The notes under the pieces are model-generated. The model made no database searches, was not told where the DNA came from, and worked only from the letters and a program-made list of their open reading frames with translations. Positions 23,676-37,100 of a DNA stretch of 64,000 bases are shown here, piece by piece; the stretch's first letter is position 1; every line of letters starts with the position of its first letter. Made by a program: the position numbers and the translations under genes. This DNA comes from Paramarasmius palmivorus (Eukaryota > Basidiomycota > Agaricomycetes > Agaricales > Marasmiaceae). Location: NCBI GenBank assembly GCA_037176845.1, contig JAYKXP010000008.1, forward strand, positions 434,001-498,000, in the 5' to 3' direction.

Positions 23676-25729
23676 ATGTCGTCAACGCAATCGACCAAAA
23701 TCGAAGAAGTCATTGACACAACTCAAGACTCGGATGATCATGAATCTGAGGAAGAAGAACAAAACGAACCAGTTCCATCGACTTCTGCCGGTACCTCTTC
23801 TTCGAGTAAGAAGAAAAAGAAGAAGAAATCAAAGGCTATCAAGGCGTTGAATGCACTGACCGGGAAGTCTAATGCGGTTCCTCAAGAAGTCGTAGAGCGA
23901 GTCTTTGGAGACGGTTAAAGGCAGAAGGAGCAGAAGGAAGTGAACTCGCGAATGAAGAAAATGTCCGTCAGGCTTTGGAACAAATGAAGATTATGGATGT
24001 GGTGAAAGGAAAGGCTGGAATAGGTGGAATCAACAAGAAACAGATGGGAGAACACAAGGTGAGTCAAGTATTCTGGTCGTCTTTGAACGTCTAGCCCTAA
24101 TGTTTCTGCAAGTTCTGGGGCACACAACCTGTTCCACAGCTGGGTACGTCCCAATCATCTGCTCGAAATGCTCTGAACTTGATCAAATGCGTTCAGGCGA
24201 GGGACCTCCTCTCGAGGATGGTTACATCGAGCCTTCGAAGCCCAGGGAAGAAGTACGCCAGGAACCGTATCTGTTGCCAAAAGATTACGAATGGACTACG
24301 ATAGACATCGAGGATCCCGCTCAGGTCTTTGCCTCTTCATTGCCTTTCATCTTTCCACGCTGACTTGGTTACAGAGCAAAGAAGTCTACGACCTGCTCTC
24401 CTTGAATTACGTAGAAGACGACGATGCAACTTTCCGGTTCAAATACAGCGCACAGTTTCTGGAATGGTGAGTCGACCCGCTGCATCATAACACATCGCTC
24501 ACCCACGATGAAGGGCTCTCCAACCCCCCGGTTACTTCAAGGAATGGCACGTCGGGGTCCGAGTCAAGTCGAATAGGAAGCTGGTCGCATTCATCTCTGG
24601 GGTTCCTATGAAATTGAGGGTCCGAAAGAAGTAGGTACATCCCTGGTTTAGCCGCTACACTATGCTGATGTCTACCAGTGTTTTTATGGCGGCCGAGATT
24701 AATTACCTCTGCGTTCACAAGAAGCTACGATCCAAACGATTAGCGCCAGTGCTAATCAAAGAGGTGACACGACAAGTCCACCTCAAGGGCATTTTCCAGG
24801 CAATATATACTGCAGGAGTAGGTGATCCCAACGCCTGTCTCAGTATGCCAGTGAGTTCTTCTATGGTTGGTGTCCCTTCGCGGTATTCAATGGATCTCCG
24901 TTCAGGTACTATCATCGCTCTATTAAGGTGGCCAAACTCGTCGACATCAAGTTCTCGTTCGTTCCACGGCATACGACTTTAGCCCGGATGATTAACAATC
25001 ACAAACTTCCTGATCGCGCTGTGATCCCTGGCCTTCGAGAGATGGAACAAAGTGACATACCTCAGGTCACTGAGCTCTACTCCAAGTACATGGAACGCTT
25101 TGATATGGTTCCAATCATGACAGAAGAGGAAGTGAGCCATCACTTCCTCATTGGGAAAGGGAAAACACCAGGACAGTCACAGTGGCGACGCGAGGGTCAG
25201 GTTACCTGGGCTTATGTCGTTGAGGTGGGCCACCAAATTGTATCGATGACTATATCCTCCTTACTATGATACTACAGGATCCCACGACACACAAGATAAC
25301 GGATTTCTTCTCGTTCTACTCGTTACCTTCCACCATCCTCAACAGCAGCAACTATTCTACACTAGAGGCCGCTTATCTGTATTATTATGGTACTGAAACC
25401 GCCTTCCAACCACAGGCAGAAGAGAGCGGACTATTGAAGAATCGATTGAAAGAGCTCATTGGCGATGCAATGATTGTTGCCCGCAATGCTGATTTTGACG
25501 TTTTCAACGCACTGACGATGATGGATAACGTGCAAATATTAGAGGACCTGAAGGTTTGGAGTTTGACGTTCTCTATCTTAAGATGATTGCTTATGTTGCC
25601 ATTTAGTTTGGGAGAGGCGATGGTATGCTCAACTTTTACCTGTACAACTGGCGTACAGCGCCGCTCTCTGGAGTCAAGGCGATAGATGGTGGACCCGGTG
25701 GAAAGGGTGTTGGTGTAGTCATGGTTTAG
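23676..25729 (+). CDS. NMT1: Glycylpeptide N-tetradecanoyltransferase (two frame breaks)
   Basis: Transfers myristate from myristoyl-CoA to N-terminal glycines. Exons: 23676-24058, 24113-24143, 24197-24324, 24375-24466, 24514-24630, 24679-24850, 24906-25224, 25278-25553, 25607-25729. After an acidic and poly-lysine lead (ribosome-binding type) come [69 protein letters not shown] (shown in parts), YTAGV and [11 protein letters not shown], all NMT signatures. Exon 1 is one base short, creating a stop at 23916 before [19 protein letters not shown]. Exon 6 has one extra G at 24821-24822, between YTAGV and VIPTPVSVC. Both are indicated by splice phase. The essential fold is otherwise complete. Confidence 0.95.
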
Positions 25730-26047
25730 ACCTGAACATACACGAAACAAGGGAAACAAGGAGTTTAAAGATGCCTCAAGAAAGACGTCCTACCGGACAT
25801 TGTTGATTTCTACTGCCGGAATATGTACAAATCATGATGGGTGGCCAGTGGTACGACAGATACAAACGAACCCATTAGATACAGAATGAAATAGCTAGAC
25901 TAGATGAGTTTAAAATGCAGGAGAACATTGCTCAAGAATACACGTCTGAATATTTAGTCAGTAATAGTACATCCAAGAAGTTGATGGTTCGTCAAGATGA
26001 AAACAGCAAATACAAATCAAAACAACAAGAAATGAAGGATCAAGGCA
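25730..26047. other. Intergenic region between convergent genes, 318 bp
   Basis: Shared 3' region of NMT1 (plus) and the RAD9-like gene (minus). A-rich on plus from 25900 to 26045. No gene seen. Confidence 0.6.
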
Positions 26048-29000
26048 TCACAAGCGCGCTGAGGAAGATCGGACGGGCAGCAGCCTGTTCGCAATGAGGC
26101 ATTCTTTCGTCCAGTTCCAAGATCGAACCTTGACTGCTCGACCATCCCACAATGCCTCTCCATCCACCTGAATGTCGACATCTGGTACTTCAAACTGCGA
26201 ACGTTTGAGGTAAATGACATAGTCAAAGGCAGTTTTGGATCTGTCAGCGACACAGTCAACGATTTCGACATAGTCGGCGCCCATGGCTAGGATTATCATG
26301 GCGAGACTCTTGGGACCCGTAGCGCTTGTATCTAGTTGGGCGGAAGGAGTTTCCTAGAGCAATACAAGTGAGAAAAGAAGTAGAACACAGAGAAGTAAAT
26401 GCCTTACCTCGGTAACGCAAAGGATACTACAGCCAGCGAACAATTTTGCCGATGCAGGATTGTCCATGATTCTTTTGGTGTGCTCAGGACTATTTCCCCA
26501 GTCCATGTCAACCATTTGCGAGGTACGCAACTTCAGAATCTCGGAGAAGCCTTGGGGCAACAGATATTGGGACCAGTCCCTGATTGTACGCTATAAGGGA
26601 GGATACTATGAGTACAAGCTGGTATTGGTACGGTTATGAATTAACATACCTCTCGACGCATATCTGTTACCCAAGTCAGGGAAACACACGGTATACCCAA
26701 TGCTGCAGCCAACAAATACTTGGGTGTCGTGTATGGCGCATTCGTAACGAGGAATATACGCGAAGTGTTAGGGAGTATCCACACCACGTCCGATCTCTTC
26801 ATATACCATCCATGCCACATGCTGTCCACACGGGTTATTGGGAATTTGATGGCAGCATCCCAAGAGCCTATGAGCAGAGCGCCAACCTTCGATATATGTC
26901 CTATATCTCCCTCGTTGGGCAGGGTAGTGATGATCCCAAAACCCTTCAAGTACTGTTGCGGCCGTTTACAACGTCCAAGGCTCTTAGCAGGTGTCGGTGC
27001 AGTGCTCGGTCGAGGACATGTTCCACTATTCCTGCGTGGAAGAGCAGCAAGTACCGGGGAGTCGGGGTCAAACCTACGATCGTTCCAATGCGTCTCGATG
27101 GTGCACATGGCGATCCTGATATCCGAGATGTAACGCGGGACTTCAGGCACCCTCCAACTCGAGGGACACAATCGTCTCCTCTGCTTCACCCTGCCAAGCA
27201 GTGACCTTCCACCCAATCATCTCCTCTTCCCAAAGAACCTCATCACCGATACGAAGCTCGCATCGTCGGATGTGTTCGAGAGTCAACGAAGCCGAGGACT
27301 TGTCTGAAAACTCGACGACGTAGTTTCCTGTATTACTGTCACAATGAACAAGCGTCCCGGAAAAGTAGTGTCCGTCAGATTTGGACAACGCAAAGACTCT
27401 GTATTCGGAGCTCTTGATGCGTCGGCGAGGGGTGGTACCAAGTCGTTTCGAACTAGACGCAACGGTTCGACGGTGCTCCTTTGTAACTTGCGTTTGAGTG
27501 TCGACGGAACAGTATCTTCGTCTGCAGTGGCTTCTGTAGTTGCGCCATCATCTGTTGCATCTGGCTCGGTTTTAATTACTTCGTCATCTGTCTCTGTCCG
27601 ACGTTTCTTTCTTGAAGAACCGGGAGTCGCCCTCGATGCACCTCGTTTGGGCCTTTTTGGTTTCGGTGTCTCTTCAGGGACTGATGAAGGGACAACCTCA
27701 TCCTCGGTGGCACGCGTCCTTCGATTGGATCTTCTGGAAGTGGCAACTGCAGGTGAAGCGGTACGAGCGGGCTTTGGAGGCGCTGCTTTCGCCTTGCCCT
27801 TGCCCTTTCCTGCTGGCGTAGCTTTTCCTTTCCCCTGGCAGATTAACGTAAGCAAATCATGCGCCGATAAACACTTTCGAACAGACTCACTTGACGTGTT
27901 GTAGTTGGAGGCGGTGGCATCGCTTCAGCAGAGGTAAGTCCTTTGACCTTCCTCGAACCCTTGACGAGAGCGTTTAAGGGAACGTCATCTGAATCGTCAT
28001 CTTCCCCTTCTTCTTCTGTCAAAGGCTCGAGCGAAGGCGCCCTGGGTTCCTCAGAGTCTGGCACGATATCCATGGAATGGTCTTCCTTTTTGGATGGCAA
28101 ATCTTTGGAACGAACAGACGGCGTGGTCTCGGTAAATGTACGCTGAGGAGACGCGACGGGAGGCTCGGAATCAGGAACAATATCCATAGCATCTGGGTCG
28201 ATGGAGACGGTCGGCCGCCGTCGTTCGCACGGAGTCTGGACTGAACCCTTGGTGCTTCTCGACGCTGGGAGTTGTCTGCGTAGACACGAGTGGTCGACGG
28301 GTTGCTCTGTCACGAGTTGTGTGGGTTCAGAGTCGAATAGCTGCGGAGGTGGCGGTTTGGGACAGGGAGGTGGAGGTCGTGTCGAGAGAAGACCGGGAAC
28401 TAGATGACTTTCATCTTCCAGTGGTGAAGGTGGGGAAGAGTCGTTGAGTAGCTGGGTGTTGACCTGCGTCTCTTCCCAATCGTCGGTATCTCCACCGTGT
28501 ATCGCAGTCACACTAGCCTTTCGCCACAGATGTTGGTTGGTTGCTACTCTGACCACTGTTCTGGGCACTGCTCGCGGTGATAAGCAAGTGCCGGAGCTGT
28601 GGAAATGTACGCGGGACGACGAATAGCGTTCATGTTGGTATAGTAAGGTGCCACGCGTACTTTCATCTCCCTCAACTGTTCCATGATGGTGTCCCACTCG
28701 GATACAGGATCGGATTGAGATTGCTCGGGTTGTGTGGATTGAGTTGGTTCCCAGTTCTTCCCATTTGCTTGGTCTTCCCAGAACTTCATCTGGGACGCAC
28801 CCTGAGAAGAACCCTGACTGCTGGGTTGCCTGCTCTGAGATTGGGGATCTGGTTCCGCGTCCACGTCCACGTCCAAATCTTCGAAATGTTGGCGCGGTGG
28901 CGCATTGTGATCGACACTTTGAGGTTTAACGCGTTCTTCTTGGGATTGTGATTCTTCTCCGCCTGAATTCGGAGGGGTGTCGTCGACGAGGACGTTGCCA

Positions 29001-29760
29001 AGGTTGGGTGGCTTGGGGTTGTATTGGGGGCCACTTTGGTATCGGTACATGTTTTGTTGAGTTTCTTCTGAAGATTCGGCAAGTTGAGAAAGAGGAATAT
29101 TAAAGTGTCGAGAGGTGGCGATATAGGCTTCTGCTGGGTTTGAGGCAGGGCCTATAAAGGAATCTTGAGAAAGGGAATGTTTTGGGGAAGATTTGTTTCC
29201 TCGTCCTCGTCGTGGAGAGGAACGAGAATTGAATTTTGATGTGTGACCCTTGAAAGGGAGTGAATCATAATTAGGATTGACCGCGTAATAAATGGACAAT
29301 GACCCGCACCTTTGTGGCGGCACTTGTGTTCCTTTCAACTGTTTCTTCAGTTCCCTTTGTCGCCCTTTTACTCCAAGTCAAACCAGGAATGCTGCCACTG
29401 GATTCGTTTGTTAAAGAAGAATTCATGTTTTCCTTCTGAGATGACCCCTCTTCTTCTTCAACCTGGATTTGGCAGGTTTCCGGTCCCTCCCCGCTAAACT
29501 GGCTATCAGTCTGAGTATGACCTAGTCCGTTGGTATGGTAGCGAGTAGCCGGCATTGTATTTCGCTTGTAGCAATCTTCAGATCTCTCCGAATCTTGTAA
29601 AGCTTGCAATTGATCCCCGTCTGTTTGCTGTGTCTCGAGAAGTTGAGCTAGGATTTGAGCTGCTTGAGATTCTTCCTCAACAGAGGCACTTGAACTTTTT
29701 TTTAGTTGAGTTATCTTCTAGCATTTTTTGCAGATTTTTTTCATACCTGGACTGTGCCAT
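26048..29760 (-). CDS. RAD9/Crb2/53BP1-type checkpoint adaptor: SQ/TQ cluster, Tudor, tandem BRCT
   Basis: Exons: 29760-29747 (14 nt), 29694-29310, 29248-27891, 27834-26650, 26590-26408, 26353-26048, about 1140 aa. The N-terminal half is disordered and full of SQ/TQ sites (SRQPSSQGSSQGASQ, PTQSTQPEQSQSD), the ATM/ATR target clusters of checkpoint mediators. Two copies of MDIVPDSE follow, then a basic GKGKGK region. A Tudor-like segment (VFALSKSDGHYFSGTL, YVVEFSD) would read methylated histone H4. BRCT 1 contains RIFLVTNAPYTTPKYLLA and ALGIPCVSLTWV; then QMVDMDWGNSPEHTKRI; BRCT 2 ends with WNWTKECLIANRLLP. Frame breaks: one base missing at 28540-28620, one missing near 27437 (VPTPRRR), one extra near 27150. 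Orthology to Rad9/Crb2 is inferred from domain order. Confidence 0.82.
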
Positions 29761-29949
29761 TCTGCAGAGACGACAAGGACGCGTTTCAGTGATAAGCTCG
29801 GTAGTAGTGGGCGTCTAACGTGACAAGGGTCCGTGACAAGCGTGACATTGACACTAGTGCGCCCACGTGTCAAACGCGACCCTTTCTTCCTTGACGTTCA
29901 TCTCGGCATTCTGTTGGCGCTGGTCGCGAAACTTGGAAATCTTGTCGAA

Positions 29950-31868
29950 ATGTCTAGCAGAGCGTCTCCAGCTCGTTCTCTTCACTCTTTTACAACCACT
30001 TTCCCTTCAAGAAAAACTATGTTTCTCGCAAATGAACATGATCATCACTCTCTTATAGTTCCAGAAGGAGATTCGCTTCCCAAGGACAGAAATTCTCATA
30101 AACTAGACGACAAGGAGAAGCAAGATTCAAAGGATAACCTCGCCCAAGACTTTACAAACTTTCCTCCTCCTATACCAGATAGCGGATCTCGTAACGAACC
30201 CTATTCTCGAACAACTTTGCAGCCGTACACTTCGTTTCTCGCCACTCGTCCTTTGCTATCCAGCTCTTCGCATTCTGTAACTTCTCCAACTACTCTCACT
30301 ATCACGTCTTCATATTCTTCTTCCATTCCTTCTACGTCCTTCTCCAGCGTTACGCCAAGCAGTTCGTCAGATCCGTCATCTTCTCAACGCCAAACTACGA
30401 ATGCCAGCTCTCGCAGAGTACCTGTCCCTATCATCGTAGCCGTCTCAGTTGGACTCGCTGTATTCATCGGAGGAGCGATACTTTTGCTTCGAGCATGCAG
30501 TCGACCTCGCCGTCGTGATCGCCCGAAGCCTTCTCTTCCAATCCTCGACGATCCATTCGCTGACGGAGAATCGTACAAGTCCAAGGACTCACCGCTGTTT
30601 GGAGGCAAGGAACGCTTTTCGTCTCAGACCGCACAAATCGGTGCTTTGCCTCCTTGGACACAGTATCCTCAAGTGGCAGTGATACCTCCTACTCAATCGC
30701 CCATGTCCGTCGTACCCGATGTCTACCCTTCGACCGTCATGCATTACAATACTACCCAAGGTCTATTAGCTCCACGACCTCCGCCTTCTCAAAGTGTTCC
30801 AACCCTCGGACTTGGTCCATCGTTCATGTCCGGTAGTTCATCGCACCAAGCTACAATTGGGAACTCGACAAATCGTCTCTCCACCGGTACCAGATCCATA
30901 TCTGTCTATCCCAGCTCTCCGCCACTTGCTGCGTGCGATGCAGCTGCGAACACGGAAGGGGTAGGCGGTCCTATTCCTCCACCCAGTGACAATAGCCGAC
31001 GAACACCGCATGCCTTCTCCGAGCGCACCGATGACGCACGCTCCCCATCCAATACCACACATCTTTCCGTCTCTCGAGGTGCCTATGATGGTGCAGATGT
31101 CGCTTCTCCTCAATTTGTAGCCCAAGGGTTTGACGGTGACGAGGTGCCCTTGTCTCCCATGCCTTCGGGCGGACGTAGTCGTATAAAATCGTCATACACA
31201 CCCGGATCATATCCTCGTATGTCATCAGTCCCATCGATGTTGAATTCCATGAACAAACGGCCCAACGGGGATGATACCATGACGTTTGACCTCAGGAAAC
31301 TACCGCCTATTCATAAACCGACGGAGAAGAGCAATATGGCTTCTTCCTGTTTGGAAATGACGTCGCCTAGCATACCAGACTCTGCACTACATTCACCTCA
31401 ACCTACCCTGTATCCTGACGACTCTCTTAGCGTCGTCTACGCAAAACGACTAAGCAGCAGGCGTCTGTATAGGAAACCCACTCCGAAACACTACGGCCGC
31501 CAGCAGAGAACACAAGATACCGAACACGAACTCGGAACCCCCGGATTGAAACTCCACCTCCAATAGATTCTGGAACCGCATTGGGAAGTTTGATGTTGAT
31601 GGAATTTGGAGCGACAAGCAAATCAACCGGGTTGACCGTCACGGGTGGTAACAGCGATAATGAGGTTGGGACAAGCTTTAACAGCTCCAAAGCTGGGAGT
31701 ATTTCTTCGCGTACCGGGCCACCGCGTGTTCCGTCACCGCCGGCGCTACCTACGTTGGCACAGATGGGACTGGAACATGCCAATCCAGAGGCGTACGCGG
31801 AATACAGGAGTGCCACGTACAGCATCTTTGGGCTGTACGAAGGTGATAGGAAGAGTAGGATAAATTAG
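29950..31868 (+). CDS. Serine/threonine-rich single-pass membrane protein (one frame break)
   Basis: An unspliced frame of about 640 aa from the first ATG. Residues 1 to about 155 are Ser/Thr-rich (SSYSSSIPSTSFSS), as in O-mannosylated wall proteins. One transmembrane helix (VPIIVAVSVGLAVFIGGAIL) is followed by a basic stop-transfer stretch RPRRRDRP, then a long proline/serine-rich cytoplasmic tail with DPFADGE. This is the layout of Mid2/Wsc-like surface sensors, but no cysteine-rich WSC domain and no clear signal peptide are seen, so an upstream exon may be missing. The frame changes near 31472: one missing base joins it to the segment ending GLYEGDRKSRIN. No specific function is assigned. 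Confidence 0.6.
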
Positions 31869-32152
31869 AGACAGACTAGGGAATATTGTAGATGGACTTT
31901 TGTAGAGACGTACGGACTTGTAATATGGATATCGATGTGTTTTTAGGGAATATAAATTTGGCGTAAAAATGGGGGATTGACGAGCGTGAGAAGGCAACGA
32001 TCGCAAGGGGAGCGCTTGCTGCGGTAAATTGAAATAGAAACTGGGTCCGAAAGTTGGCAGTGACCACACTGTCATTTTTTTGATATACCCTCCTCTTTTC
32101 CATCACAATCTCCCATCCACCCCTTCTCTCTTCCTCCAACCACCATCTTCCA

Positions 32153-33665
32153 ATGCCTCGTCCCTCAAATCCCTTCAAGATTTCTCTTCCAGAGGCCCGC
32201 GACTTGCACGAGCACAATGACGACCTAGACTCGACAATCACCACCCCTAGTCTACCCTCGTTATGGGGTATACCTCTCAAATATATATCGTCAGTATCTC
32301 TTGTATCTTCAACAGAAGCAAGAAACTGACGTTTCGACCATACAGACTCGTAACGCTGGCCGTTCAAAACTCCATGTTAACGATCATCATGCATTATTCC
32401 AGAGTATCAATACCAGCGTCCCGCATACTCTGCTGCCACAGCCGTCTTGATGAATGAAGTTCTCAAAGGGTCGATATCTCTGGCTATCGCGTTTTGGCGC
32501 GTGGAGACGGGCAGTACACCGTTGGCAAGTGGTCTCGATAGCCAGGGCTATCCCCTACAGGAGATTTGTCGTCGGCGGTCATTTATTGGCAAGGCAAAGA
32601 GGCTCTTGAGAGAGGTGTTCAGTGCAGACTGCTGGAAACTTTCCATTCCGGCTATACTATATGGTGTGTTCAACAACCCACATTCCCCACGTTTCCCATT
32701 TCTCACGTAAAAACGACCCTGCTTCTGCTTCTTCTACTCCAGTGATCCAAAATAATCTGCAATACGTTGCAGCATCCAACCTGGATGCAGCCACCTTCCA
32801 AGTCAGCTATCAGATGAAAATATTAACGACGGCCGCCTTTTCCGTCTTGTTGCTGCGGAAGAAGCTCACGCCCACGCAATGGATTTCCCTCATGTTCCTC
32901 GCGGCTGGTGTCGGTCTCGTTCAGATCCAATCAGGTGCAGGGCATCGGACCTCGTCACCGGATATGCTCACGATGAACGCTATGAAGGGTTTCCTCGCAG
33001 TGGCTGCTGCTTGCTTCACCTCTGGACTCGCAGGAGTCTACTTTGAGATGGTACTCAAGAACTCGCAAGGAGATCTTTGGGTCCGCAATGTCCAGCTATC
33101 CCTATTCTCACTCCTCCCATGCATCGTCCACATTGTCTTTTCACATGAATCAGGACCTGCCCTCGGATCATTAGGTTGGTTCAGGGGGCTCTTTGCCAAC
33201 TTTGGATTGTGGGCATGGGGTACGGTTCTAGTCCAGGTTATTGGAGGATTGGTGACAGCCATGGTCATCAAATACTCTGACAACATCCTCAAAGGATTTG
33301 CGACAAGTCTGAGCATTGTCATGTCCTTCCTCGCTTCCGTTGCATTATTCGACTTCCGCATGACATGGACGTTTGTTATTGGATCGGCTGTGGTGCTCAA
33401 CGCGACTTGGATGTATAATCAGCCTTCGAAGCGGTTCGTCAGTCTCGTGGCTGGAAGGGATAAGGTTAAATCTTTGGGAGCGGTCTGGAATGAAAAGTGG
33501 AGAGGGGAGAACCCGGCTTTACGTTCGCCGAATGTGGACCCTGTCTATGGTGCCGGCGTTATATCCTCGACGGGTTCAAACTCTCGCACAGCATCGTACA
33601 TCTCATTAGCGTCGTTATCTACGACGAGTCCTCCGCCCGATGCAGAGAAGAATGCTTTGCGGTAG
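32153..33665 (+). CDS. Nucleotide-sugar transporter, SLC35A / UDP-galactose transporter family
   Basis: Golgi antiporter that imports UDP-sugar in exchange for UMP. Exons: 32153-32289, 32346-32663, 32743-33665. About ten hydrophobic helices are visible, with family motifs YSAATAVLMNEVLKG, VIQNNLQYVAASNLDAATFQ (shown at the 20-residue limit), KILTTAAFSVLLLRKKL, GFLAVAAACFTSGLAGVY, and VKYSDNILKGFATSLS-type text near the C-terminus (here IKYSDNILKGFATSLSIV). These match fission yeast Gms1 and human SLC35A2/A3. Exon 2 has one extra base near 32424 (between PASR and YSAATAV), shown by splice phase. Donor or substrate specificity (UDP-Gal or UDP-GlcNAc) cannot be separated from sequence. Confidence 0.88.
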
Positions 33666-34158
33666 AAAGTCGAATGTGCTCGGTTGTTTCTTGTTGGATT
33701 TGGGTTTCTTATTCTCCCCTTTCGCTGGACTGAATCTGAACTGACATTCTCATTCGCCCTTTGGACTATATATTTTTCTTTCTTTAACGTTTTGTTTTAC
33801 AATACCCACATCCTCCTTCACGCCCTGCATAAATTCCTATACCCACCTAGACTTACACTTACCGTAATCACTTACGAGTACATTGACGGCACAACAAGTA
33901 TAAATTATGTATCGACATACATAAAAGGAATCAAACCTGTTTTACGACTCCAATGGCGCGTGCGCGAACACCGAGAGTTCAGAAATATAGTGACAGCGAA
34001 AATTGTCTTTACATTCACATGTATGTACAACTAGATACTACAAAGAGCGTTCGAAAGCAACAATAACATTTCATACTTCACGCCTTTCTCCTCTCGTCAG
34101 GCTGAGAGTGCGTTTGCTCAGACGCATTTGGATGGGTCCTAGCAATCGCCGCTAGCTC
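33666..34158. other. Intergenic region between convergent genes, 493 bp
   Basis: 3' regions of the nucleotide-sugar transporter (plus) and NNT (minus), AT-rich with short T runs. No gene or RNA is recognised. Confidence 0.6.
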
Positions 34159-37100
34159 TCACTGAGCTTTACTCTCGAGACCCCTCTTGATAGCTATAAT
34201 CGAGGCTCCGATCAGTTTCCATGTCAACTAAAATTCAATCGGATCCTGCACTGACCATCACAGCTATCTTTGGCATCGCCGAACAGCATCTTCGTCCCCG
34301 GCATGTAGAACATTGGATTTGGAACATCAGCTGTGGAAGGAAGGAAATGAATTCCGTTAGGGGGAACGATAGAACTATGTGGAGTGGAAAAGACCGACCG
34401 TAACCGCTAGACATTCCACGCTTCATAACAATAACTTGCTTACTCTTCCACGCGTGAAGAACGGGCATACCCTGAGGATGGAGTGGGAATCAGTTATCTC
34501 GAGATAAGGTAGAAGTAGTCCAAGGTCGTACGGCGATTGGTGAACCAGGCTCAAGAGCGATGGGGTTCACGGTGTCGTTTGCACCGATGACAAGAGTAAC
34601 ATCGGTGTCCTTGAAGTCGTCATTTATCTCTTCCATTTCAAGAACAACTGAGTATCATAGTTAGCGAATGTCTTTGGCAGGCAAAAGGGTAAGCTCACTG
34701 TCATATGGCACGGATGCCTCAGCTAAAAGGACGTTACATTGACCAGGCATCCGCCCCGCCACTGGGTGAATGGCGAACTAAAAAAAGTAGTCAAGCGACC
34801 GTCGACAGGAAGAGGAACGATAGTGAACGTACTCTAACATTGACTCCTCTTGATCTGAGAATGGAGCTAATTTCGGATATTGCGTATTGTGCTTTGGCGA
34901 CCGCCATTCCATATCCGACAACCTGGGAACAGGAGTCTGAGACCACACAGAAAAGAATAGGTACCACGGCTTACCAAAATAACATTATCAGCGTTCGATA
35001 AAGCATCTACGACATCATCGACGCTGGTCTTTGTAATTGCACCCTCGATCTTCGTTTCGGTTTGCGTTGTGGTACCTATGCCACCAAAGAGGACATTGGC
35101 AAGCGACCGATTCATGGCGACACACTGTAAGCAGTGAGCAATTGTAAAAGAAGGCGAACTGATTTACACTTGCCATGATGTACGATAGAATAGAGCCACT
35201 GACACCAATAAGTGACCCAACAGTGGTTAATAGTGGATTATCCAGCATAAAGCCTATTCGAATGGAGTCAGTGTGCGAATCAAGACACAGTGTTCAAACA
35301 GTACCTTCCGCTACCAAAGCGAATCCTGAGTATGCATTAAGTACACAGATAACGACAGCTGAAGGAAGAACGTCAAAAAGCCATTATAATGTTGAGGATG
35401 GAGTTCAACGCACGCATGTCGGCTCCTCCAATAGCCGATGTTGTTGTAAAGCCTTGCATGAAACTGAGAAGCGTGCTAACACCAAGGTAGGCAGCTGCAA
35501 CACCGGGAACGGCAGGTGCCATGCTAAGGAATCCTCCCTACAACCGCCTGAATCAACAAGGATACTTGAGAATCCATCCATAAACGTACCATAGTCAGTG
35601 CGTTTGCACCGAGGATAGCACCATTGGTCAAGTGCTTTCCGGGGATGTTCAAAGGCTTGGAAGCCATGCGGCCCGCCAGCTTCAAGAAAGCGACAATGGA
35701 GCCAGTAAATGTAATTCCTCCTGCAATACAATGGTATCTCAGACCAAGTTCCCGAGAGATAAGCCAACTAACCTATGACCACGCCAAGATATGCGGTGAC
35801 GAGATGCAAAGTCGTCACATGCGATATGTCTGCGAGAACACTAGCGACACTGGTCAAGACCGCGGCTAGACCAACCACACTGTGAAGCATGGCAACCTGT
35901 TAGATACGTTAGCCAGCAGGAAACCAAGGGATACGAAGGGTCCTACCATCTGAGGCAGCTCGGTAGGCGTGATACGACGACCAACGAGTGTTCCGATCAT
36001 GGCACCGGCTGATGCAACACCAGCAAACTGGGCAAGAACTTCAGGCGGGAACCCGACTGCGGCCAGGGATGCAAGAATTCCGGAGCTGACACCAAGTATC
36101 CCGAAAATGTTTCCCTGTCTTGCGGTTACCTGAGAACCTAGACCGGACAAAGAACCTGTGTAGGGAGTAGGAGTCAGATAGAGTGAATCTTTTAATGAAC
36201 AGGGACATACCTATGCACAAGACACTGCTGGTCAGATATCCAGCTTGGACTAAGCCTGCCATTCCGGTGCTTGCGGCAGCAAGGAAACCACCAGTGAACA
36301 CCACTGCTGGAATGGAATACAGCCATGTGTATTCAGGCGGGTCAGTGGGACCTAAATTTGCATATGGCTTAGTACATCGCGACAGTCCACAAGGGCGAAC
36401 ACTCACGCTTGAACATATCCAACTTGGAGCAAGTTAGCAACTACAGATTCAGTCTTGCGAGGAGTAAAGCAACGTACCATCCGTTTGGTGATAATGAAAC
36501 CACCAAATACGTTGACGCTGGCCAGCAGAACAGATAGGGCACCCAAGACTTGAGGGATCGTTTCCGGGAAGTAACCACCTCCCATGACAAAAAGACCTCC
36601 AATACCAACCATACCAGATATCGCGTTTGTCACGGACATCAGAGGCGAGTGCAGAGCGGGAGCGACGTTCCAGACGACCCTAAAAGGATACAATGAATAT
36701 AACGATCGACAATTATCATTATTTCATCAAGCATACCTGTAACCAACCAAACCGGCCAAACCAAAGGTGAAGAAGTTGTCCATGAAAGCTTGAGTAGTAG
36801 TTTTACCGATGGCGAGAACACTTGTCATAGCGGTTGTGATAACAGCTACCTCTCTAGAAGTCTTCTGCCATGGTGTCAAAGCTTTCGTAGTGACCTCTTC
36901 GCCCTTAGCAGGTGTTGGGGGTGCTGTAACGGGAGGTGGCATGGTGCGTGGTACCGGCGGGAGTACTTTGCCCTGGTGAGCGACCAACGAGCCCCTTACA
37001 ACTTCATCTTCTAGATCCAGGAAGAACCTCTGGTCTTGCCCGAGTGAGAGTAGGAACTTCGTGATGTTGTTCGAGTATAACGTGCTGCTCTGTGTTGGTA

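Noticed and set aside
26584..27204. 206-codon open frame on plus
   Set aside because: Antisense to the first BRCT domain of the RAD9-like gene; no domain or splice support.
35175..35594. 139-codon open frame on plus
   Set aside because: Antisense to NNT exons and introns; the minus strand is fully explained.
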